Part shown: positions 7,762 through 11,512 of the stretch, piece after piece | How positions within the stretch are numbered: the stretch's first letter is position 1 | How the letters are laid out: each line of letters begins with the position of its first letter | Assembly: GCA_041748075.1 (NCBI GenBank) | Contig: JBGTDX010000085.1 | Coordinates: forward strand, 1-11,512 | DNA: 11,512 nucleotides | Direction: 5' to 3' | DNA from: JBGSYJ01 sp041748075 | GTDB taxonomy: Bacteria > Acidobacteriota > Thermoanaerobaculia > Gp7-AA8 | The notes under the pieces: generated by a model | The model's input: only the letters and a program-made list of their open reading frames with translations | Told to the model about the DNA's origin: nothing | The model's database searches: none | Program-made: the position numbers and the translations under genes

Positions 7762-7806
7762 ACCACATTCTAATGAACGAGCATGCTCCGGATCAGCATG
7801 ACCCCG

Positions 7807-8019
7807 GGGGATCTGCATCACCAGGTGTGCCCCCATGGCGAAGGAAACGGCTGCGGCGAGTGAGATCTGCGACCGCCCTTCGTCTCAGTGCAGGTCGGAC
7901 ATCGCTCTGAGCGCGTCCAGCAGCGCCCCGAGCCGATCGAGGTTCAGGAGAATCACCGTCACGACCAGTACCACGTGGGCGGCCCCGAGTCCGATTGCCA
8001 GCCGCGCAAGGTTGCGACG
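7807..8019 (-). pseudogene. Membrane-protein remnant interrupted by in-frame TGA
   Basis: On the minus strand one frame encodes an Arg-rich start (RRNLARL), a hydrophobic helix (AIGLGAAHVVLVVTVILLNL), an amphipathic stretch (DRLGALLDALRAMSDLH), then a TGA at 7887-7885. It continues in the same frame with a second hydrophobic stretch (ISLAAAVSFAMGAHLVMQI). Codons on both sides of the TGA favour G or C at the third position, as in real genes of this window. There is no ATG or GTG start with a ribosome binding site upstream; the frame is open upstream only to a TGA near 8142, and that part runs antisense to the kinase-tail remnant at 8022-8126. I read this as a broken two-helix membrane-protein fragment. 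I do not recognise the family, and a chance open frame in high-GC DNA remains possible. Confidence 0.4.
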
Positions 8020-8021
8020 CT

Positions 8022-8126
8022 GATCGAGCGCAGGCGGAGGCGCTCGGAAAGTGGTTTGATCCGGCCCTGGTCGATCGCCATCTCGAAGGCCTCCGGAAGG
8101 CTGGCCTCGAATTACCCACAGCCTGA
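8022..8126 (+). pseudogene. Orphan C-terminal tail of a TolB/TPR kinase module
   Basis: Plus-strand codons from about 8022 to the TGA at 8124-8126 read DRAQAEALGKWFDPALVD followed by RHLEGLRKAGLELPTA and a stop. This matches the end of module 2 of the giant kinase (EELGKWLDPDLLER then NLEGLRKAGLEIP) and, less closely, module 1 (LLEGLRKAGLSIP). Nothing upstream in this frame resembles the rest of such a protein, so only the last 34 or so codons survive. It is the debris of another kinase or TPR gene related to gene 1, truncated at about 8020, exactly where the minus-strand membrane remnant ends. That abutment suggests a recombination or deletion junction. Confidence 0.7.
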
Positions 8127-8188
8127 ACGGGCTGTCCGAGCCTCACAGTGGACTCATACGTGATCGCGCCAACACCTCATCGAGAGTC

Positions 8189-8584
8189 TCATTGCAGGTA
8201 CGCGTCGATGTGAATCTTGCCCGTCGCGAAATTCACGGTCCCTGTGGCCCAGATCTGTCGCGTGTTGACCCATGCGTAGTCTTCCGCCGCGGTGCTGAGA
8301 CGGACGTTCTCAAACAGATCGGCGATCGGCTCCTCAGCTCGCAGTGAGGCCACCCCATCGGCCGACAGCGCAATTCGCCGGCCGTCATCGGTCTCGATGG
8401 TTGCTCGGATATCGAGGTCTACGCGGCCGTCGGCTCGCATCCGGGCGTAATCGACGCCGTATACGCGTCCGGCGAGGCGGCCGCTCGAGCGTCCCTCGAA
8501 GGCGACGTCGATGCGAGTCCCTTGCGGTGGAACCTGTTCTTTCCCCGCAAGTATCGCGTCCAGGCTCATACCGTAATCGGTCAC
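8189..8584 (-). CDS. DUF3237-like protein, start uncertain
   Basis: About 131 residues from a GTG at 8584. The sequence resembles DUF3237 proteins: RADGRVDLDIRATIETDDG, then ENVRLSTAAEDYAWVNT, then a final strand pair with GTVNFATGKIHIDAYLQ. The family is a single beta-barrel-like domain of unknown function; no reaction can be assigned. The 5' end is a problem. Protein-like sequence continues upstream of the GTG in frame (GEKIYEYDLDVKG, codons 8623-8585), and the frame is open to a TGA at 8683-8681, yet it has no ATG there. Two adjacent ATG codons (8652 and 8649) lie in another frame, so the true start may have been lost to a one-base deletion, or a GTG/CTG start is used. No good ribosome binding site is in place for the GTG at 8584 or for the in-frame ATG at 8569. 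It may be a decaying gene, as are its neighbours. Confidence 0.65.
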   Translation of the reverse strand: MTDYGMSLDAILAGKEQVPPQGTRIDVAFEGRSSGRLAGRVYGVDYARMRADGRVDLDIRATIETDDGRRIALSADGVASLRAEEPIADLFENVRLSTAAEDYAWVNTRQIWATGTVNFATGKIHIDAYLQ

Positions 8585-8860
8585 TCCCTTTACGTCCAGA
8601 TCGTACTCGTAGATCTTCTCGCCTCTCCTGGAAAATCCTCCTGTTGCATCATCAAGCGATGGTTCCGTCTCGAGTAGGGGTCACATCTCGAAAATCAATC
8701 TAAGAAAACGGGCAAGCAGTGAAGAGCATCGCGATCGCAATCGCAATGGCAGGCGTCACTCGAGATTCCTGGCAGATCATGAGTCTTTCCTCTTCGGGCT
8801 GCGCTTCGGAAGTGGACACTCTAACGCAATGGGCGTCCACGTTAGTCGCAATTTCCTCGA
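8585..8860. other. Intergenic stretch with no supported gene
   Basis: The first 40 or so bases encode, on the minus strand, the likely lost N-terminus of the DUF3237-like gene. Beyond that I see no recognisable protein. A minus-strand frame of 60 codons (8700-8882, GTG start, beginning PLTKEELEEIATNVDA) has no ribosome binding site and no family resemblance. A short run of GCGATC/GCAATC hexamers lies at about 8726-8745. Confidence 0.5.
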
Positions 8861-9133
8861 GCTCTTCCTTCGTCAGCGGCACGGCGCGGCACGATCGGTC
8901 CCGGATTCAAAACCAATGTGGGGGTGATGAACCCGGGTCCGAGACCTGATCGTCAGCATGTCGCTCTACGACTCAGACGGCACGCTGCAGCTCACGAGCC
9001 CGCAGTTCGAGGTCCTCCCGCAGAGCATGCGCCAGTGGCCGACGGTCGAGGTGTTCGGTACGACCACACTCCAGGATGGGTCATCGTGATCGAGTCCACG
9101 CTGCCGGCGTTCACATGGCGGGATATACTCATG
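8861..9133 (+). pseudogene. Fragment of a probable extracellular beta-sandwich protein with two frameshifts
   Basis: Three plus-strand pieces join into one continuous protein-like sequence. Frame A to about 8941 gives RGTIGPGFKTNVGVMNPG. A second frame from 8943 gives DLIVSMSLYDSDGTLQL, SPQFEVLPQSMRQWPTVEVF and GTTTLQDG. The first frame returns from 9080 with VIVIESTLPAFTWRDILM. The TNVGVMNPG ... SLYDSDG pattern resembles repeated surface or secreted domains found in acidobacterial and similar exoproteins; this family link is from memory and is tentative. Codons in all three pieces look like real coding sequence. The two shifts cancel, so the outer pieces share a frame while the middle 135 or so bases are out of frame. 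No start codon with a ribosome binding site is seen and the left end is undefined. It ends at or just before the start of kinase 3. Confidence 0.6.
9124..9129 (+). promoter_or_regulatory. Candidate -10 element of kinase 3
   Basis: TATACT, five of six matches to TATAAT, located 14 bases before the ATG at 9144. If used, the transcript would have a very short leader, which fits the absence of a Shine-Dalgarno sequence before this ATG. No convincing -35 is present, so the call is weak. Confidence 0.3.
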
Positions 9134-9143
9134 GCTCACCCTC

Positions 9144-11512
9144 ATGACTGTCACACCCGGCCTCCGCCTTGGTCCGTACGAAATTACGTCTGCCGTCGGA
9201 GCCGGCGGGATGGGAGAGGTCTGGCGCGCGAAGGACACGCGCCTCGATCGCGACGTAGCGATCAAGATTCTTCCAGCGGAGTTTGCAGAGAACGCTCAGC
9301 TCCGCACGCGCTTCGATCGTGAAGCCCGGGCGATCTCGGCGCTTTCGCATCCGAACATCTGCACGCTCCACGACGTCGGCAGTGCGACGGCGGACGGCGA
9401 ATCGGCGCCGATCTCCTATCTGGTTATGGAGCTCCTGGAAGGAGAGTCGCTCGCCCAGCGCCTGGCGCGCGGCGCGCTTCCCCTCGCCGATGTCCTGCGC
9501 TACGGCCAGCAGATCGCTTCGGCACTCGACGCCGCGCACCGCAAAGGCATCACGCACCGCGACCTCAAACCGGGCAACGTGATGATCACCCGCTCGGGAG
9601 CGAAGCTGCTCGACTTCGGCCTCGCGCGCACAGCGACTGAAATTGCTCCCATCAGCGGACTCGGAGACGCGCCGACTGCAAGACTGCCGATCACTGCAGA
9701 AGGAACGATCGTTGGGACGCTGCAGTACATGGCGCCCGAGCAGGTCGAAGGGCTTCCCGCCGATGCCCGCACCGACATCTTCGCCCTCGGAGCACTCCTC
9801 TACGAGATGCTCACGGGGCGCCGCGCATTCGAGGGCACTTCGAAGACGAGTCTGATCGCAGCAATCGTTTCGGCCGAGCCGCCCGCTGCAGCCGAGCTCG
9901 TTCCCATGACGCCGCCAGCGCTCGAGCATGTCATCCGGAAGTGTCTGGCGAAAGATCCAGATGGACGCTGGCAATCGGCGTCTGACATCGCTGGCCAGTT
10001 GCAGTGGATCAGCGAAACTGCCATCTCGCGCAGCGGAGAGATCGCGGCCGCGCGCCGCAGCGAGCCAAAACTCCGCCGCGCGCTCCCCTGGGTTGCAGCA
10101 CTCGTCCTGCTCGTCGCAGGACTCGCCGCGGGCCGCTGGCTCGGAGGCTCGACCGATTCAGCAGCATCGCACGTTCAGGCAAGCGTCGCACTCCCCGCGG
10201 GAACTCAGCTCGCCGGATGGGGCTCTCCGGCAATAGCTATCTCTCCCGACGGAACGACCATCGCATTCGTCGCGAGCCGGGAGGGAAAACAGCAGCTCTA
10301 CCTGCGCCGCCTGAATGAACCGGATGCGAAGGCTGTCGAAGGCAGCGACGGCGCTGAGGGACCGTTCTTCTCGCCTGATGGCCGATGGGTCGGGTTCGGC
10401 GCGGGGGCGATCTCCGGCAGGAGCACCGAGCCGCGCACATTGAAAAAAGCATCGGTCGCCGGCGGCCCCGCCCAGACGGTGAGCAGCATCGCTGACTATT
10501 TTGGCGGGAGCTGGTCGGAGGACGGCTTCATCTATTTCGCCCAAGTCGATTCGGACGGCTTGTGGCGCGTCGCCGCAGCGGGAGGAAATCTTGAGCGGGT
10601 GAAGATCGCCGGATCGCAACCGCTTTCGATGCGATGGCCGCAGATACTTCCCGGCGGAAGAACCGCTCTGGTCACACTCATCCCGGGCGGAAAAAAGAGA
10701 GAGCTCGCCCTCCTCGATCTGTCGACAGGAATGGTCGAGTTGCTCAACATCGATGCACCCTTCGGCCGCGTTGCGGGAGGTTCGCGACTGCTCTACGTGG
10801 ATTCTGATGGCTCTCTGTTTGCCGCGCCGTTCACCACGAAAGGCAACGCAGCCGGTCCTGCAGTACTGATCGCGTCCAGCATTGCCCTTACCGGAAATGG
10901 CGCGGGAGCCTTTGCCGTCGCAGACAACGGAACCGCCGTCTACGCCCGAGGTTATGTCCAGGGCAGCGGACGCGAATTGCGCGCCCCTGTACGGGTCGAT
11001 TGGTCGGGCAAGGAAACGCCGATGGGTTTCGAGCCGGATACGGTCGCCCAGATGGGTCTCTCGCCGGAAGCGACGCACCTCGCGGTGACGACGTGGAAGC
11101 AGGATCTCTTCATCTACGACATCGGGCGCAGAACGCGATTGAAAGTCACACGGGGTGATTCGTTGGGCCGGCAAGGTCCGCTATGGTCCCCGGATGGATC
11201 GTCGATCCTCTTCACCTCCGAGACGGCTGCCGCAATGAACATAATGCGGCAATCCGCTGACGGAGCCGATGAACCGCGGATGCTCCTCGAGCTCGAGCGC
11301 GGAGAGGCCTGGCCGAGTTCATTCAGTCGGGATGGAAGATGGCTCGCCTACTACGTGGTCGGATCCTCCCCGGAGCAGGTTGCCTGGGAGGTCTGGCTGA
11401 TGCCGATGGATAATCCCGCCGCAGTGCGGAAGCTCGCGGTTGGATACGCGCCGCGGATCTCTCCGGACGGCCGCTGGATCGCATGGGAATCGACCGAGTC
11501 GGGACGCTGGGA
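9144..11512 (+). CDS. Transmembrane Ser/Thr kinase with PD40/TolB-type propeller (3' end outside window)
   Basis: Hanks-type serine/threonine kinase, 789 complete codons with no stop before the window edge. The start at 9144 gives MTVTPGLRLGPYEI, the usual beginning for this family; the ATG at 9131 is out of frame. The glycine loop GAGGMGEVW is at 19-27, the catalytic lysine at K41 (VAIK), HRDLKPGNV at 138-146, DFG at 157-159 and APE at 197-199, so the kinase is intact. After the kinase domain (to about residue 285) an Arg-rich juxtamembrane stretch precedes one hydrophobic helix at about 316-335 (WVAALVLLVAGLAAGRWLG). The rest is a beta-propeller of PD40/WD40-like type, with blade motifs ISPDGTTIAF (near 366), FSPDGRWVGF, WSPDGSSILF, FSRDGRWLAY and ISPDGRWIAW. 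The kinase should face the cytosol and the propeller the outside. The ligand is unknown. No operon partner is visible. Confidence 0.94.
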   Translation, partial: MTVTPGLRLGPYEITSAVGAGGMGEVWRAKDTRLDRDVAIKILPAEFAENAQLRTRFDREARAISALSHPNICTLHDVGSATADGESAPISYLVMELLEGESLAQRLARGALPLADVLRYGQQIASALDAAHRKGITHRDLKPGNVMITRSGAKLLDFGLARTATEIAPISGLGDAPTARLPITAEGTIVGTLQYMAPEQVEGLPADARTDIFALGALLYEMLTGRRAFEGTSKTSLIAAIVSAEPPAAAELVPMTPPALEHVIRKCLAKDPDGRWQSASDIAGQLQWISETAISRSGEIAAARRSEPKLRRALPWVAALVLLVAGLAAGRWLGGSTDSAASHVQASVALPAGTQLAGWGSPAIAISPDGTTIAFVASREGKQQLYLRRLNEPDAKAVEGSDGAEGPFFSPDGRWVGFGAGAISGRSTEPRTLKKASVAGGPAQTVSSIADYFGGSWSEDGFIYFAQVDSDGLWRVAAAGGNLERVKIAGSQPLSMRWPQILPGGRTALVTLIPGGKKRELALLDLSTGMVELLNIDAPFGRVAGGSRLLYVDSDGSLFAAPFTTKGNAAGPAVLIASSIALTGNGAGAFAVADNGTAVYARGYVQGSGRELRAPVRVDWSGKETPMGFEPDTVAQMGLSPEATHLAVTTWKQDLFIYDIGRRTRLKVTRGDSLGRQGPLWSPDGSSILFTSETAAAMNIMRQSADGADEPRMLLELERGEAWPSSFSRDGRWLAYYVVGSSPEQVAWEVWLMPMDNPAAVRKLAVGYAPRISPDGRWIAWESTESGRW

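Larger units (their letters stand above)
7563..7806. other. Upstream region of kinase 2, no gene recognised
   Basis: Open frames crossing this stretch have no recognisable protein features and no believable start. It probably contains the promoter and leader of kinase 2. On the minus strand a TATGAT hexamer at 7656-7651 is one mismatch from the -10 consensus, about 90 bases before the start, but no good -35 is seen. A nine-base inverted repeat is listed separately. Confidence 0.5.

Noticed and set aside
7468..7836. 122-codon minus-strand frame overlapping the start of kinase 2
   Set aside because: Its first residues are part of the membrane remnant described above; the remainder is Cys/His/Arg-rich without a recognisable fold and overlaps the kinase 2 N-terminus in another frame.
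7793..8146. 117-codon minus-strand frame
   Set aside because: Composition is Arg/Ala/Pro/Gly/Ser-rich and low in hydrophobic residues, typical of a noncoding frame; it also overlaps the better-supported remnants in other frames.
8726..8745. Short GCGATC/GCAATC hexamer run
   Set aside because: Only about three imperfect units; too short to call a repeat element or a CRISPR-like array.
8700..8882. 60-residue minus-strand frame beginning PLTKEELEEIATNVDA
   Set aside because: GTG start without a ribosome binding site and no recognised family. The first third looks protein-like, so it could be another fragment, but I cannot support a gene.
8918..9322. 134-codon plus-strand frame running into kinase 3
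   Set aside because: Its two ends belong to the frameshifted fragment, but the middle is out of frame and the last part is a shadow of the kinase 3 start.
9129..11174. Long minus-strand frames (9129-9974 and 10158-11174) opposite kinase 3
   Set aside because: They are mirror frames of a well-supported kinase and propeller gene, with no family signature.
1..11512. CRISPR arrays, tRNA or rRNA genes, insertion sequences
   Set aside because: No regularly spaced direct repeats, no tRNA or rRNA-like sequence and no transposase or integrase motifs were seen on either strand.

Overview
The window is a high-GC bacterial accessory region built around three Hanks-type (PknB-like) serine/threonine protein kinase genes of different architecture. 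Proteins of this kind, with a kinase domain fused to TolB/FlgO-like plus TPR repeats or to a WD40-like/PD40 propeller, are very numerous in Acidobacteriota and also common in Gemmatimonadota and related soil or aquatic phyla. I favour an acidobacterium, but this is inferred from architecture only; there is no rRNA or other marker here.

Layout. (1) Positions 2-4777, plus strand: a giant kinase entering from the left edge, missing only its first residues. It has a complete kinase domain followed by three successive TolB-like + TPR modules. The first two modules are recognisable tandem duplicates; the third is of a different subtype. (2) Positions 4790-7562, minus strand, convergent with gene 1 across only 12 bases: a two-gene unit. 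It holds a soluble kinase-TolB-TPR protein split by a single-base frameshift in its activation segment, followed 30 bases downstream by a small NTF2/SnoaL-like protein with a good ribosome binding site. Two 60-base lines counted in this unit give about 50-53% G+C, against about 65-77% in two lines counted from gene 1, so the unit may have a separate origin. (3) Positions 7563-9143: a gene-poor stretch that looks like a graveyard of broken genes. It holds a minus-strand membrane-protein remnant with an in-frame TGA, the orphan C-terminal tail of a gene-1-type TPR module, a DUF3237-like gene with an unclear 5' end, and a plus-strand fragment of a probable extracellular beta-sandwich protein carrying two compensating frameshifts. 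(4) Positions 9144-11512, plus strand: a third kinase with one transmembrane helix and an outer PD40/TolB-type propeller, running off the right edge.

How the parts relate. Each kinase keeps the expected catalytic residues (lysine, HRD, DFG, APE-like). The likely theme is signal reception through C-terminal protein-interaction modules: cytosolic TolB/TPR repeats in genes 1 and 2, and a periplasmic propeller in gene 3. No substrate or partner can be assigned except, speculatively, the NTF2-like protein co-transcribed with kinase 2. I see no CRISPR array, transposase, integrase, tRNA or rRNA, and no convincing previously undescribed multi-gene system. The most distinctive signals are the triple-module kinase, the split kinase and the decayed segment between 7.8 and 9.1 kb.
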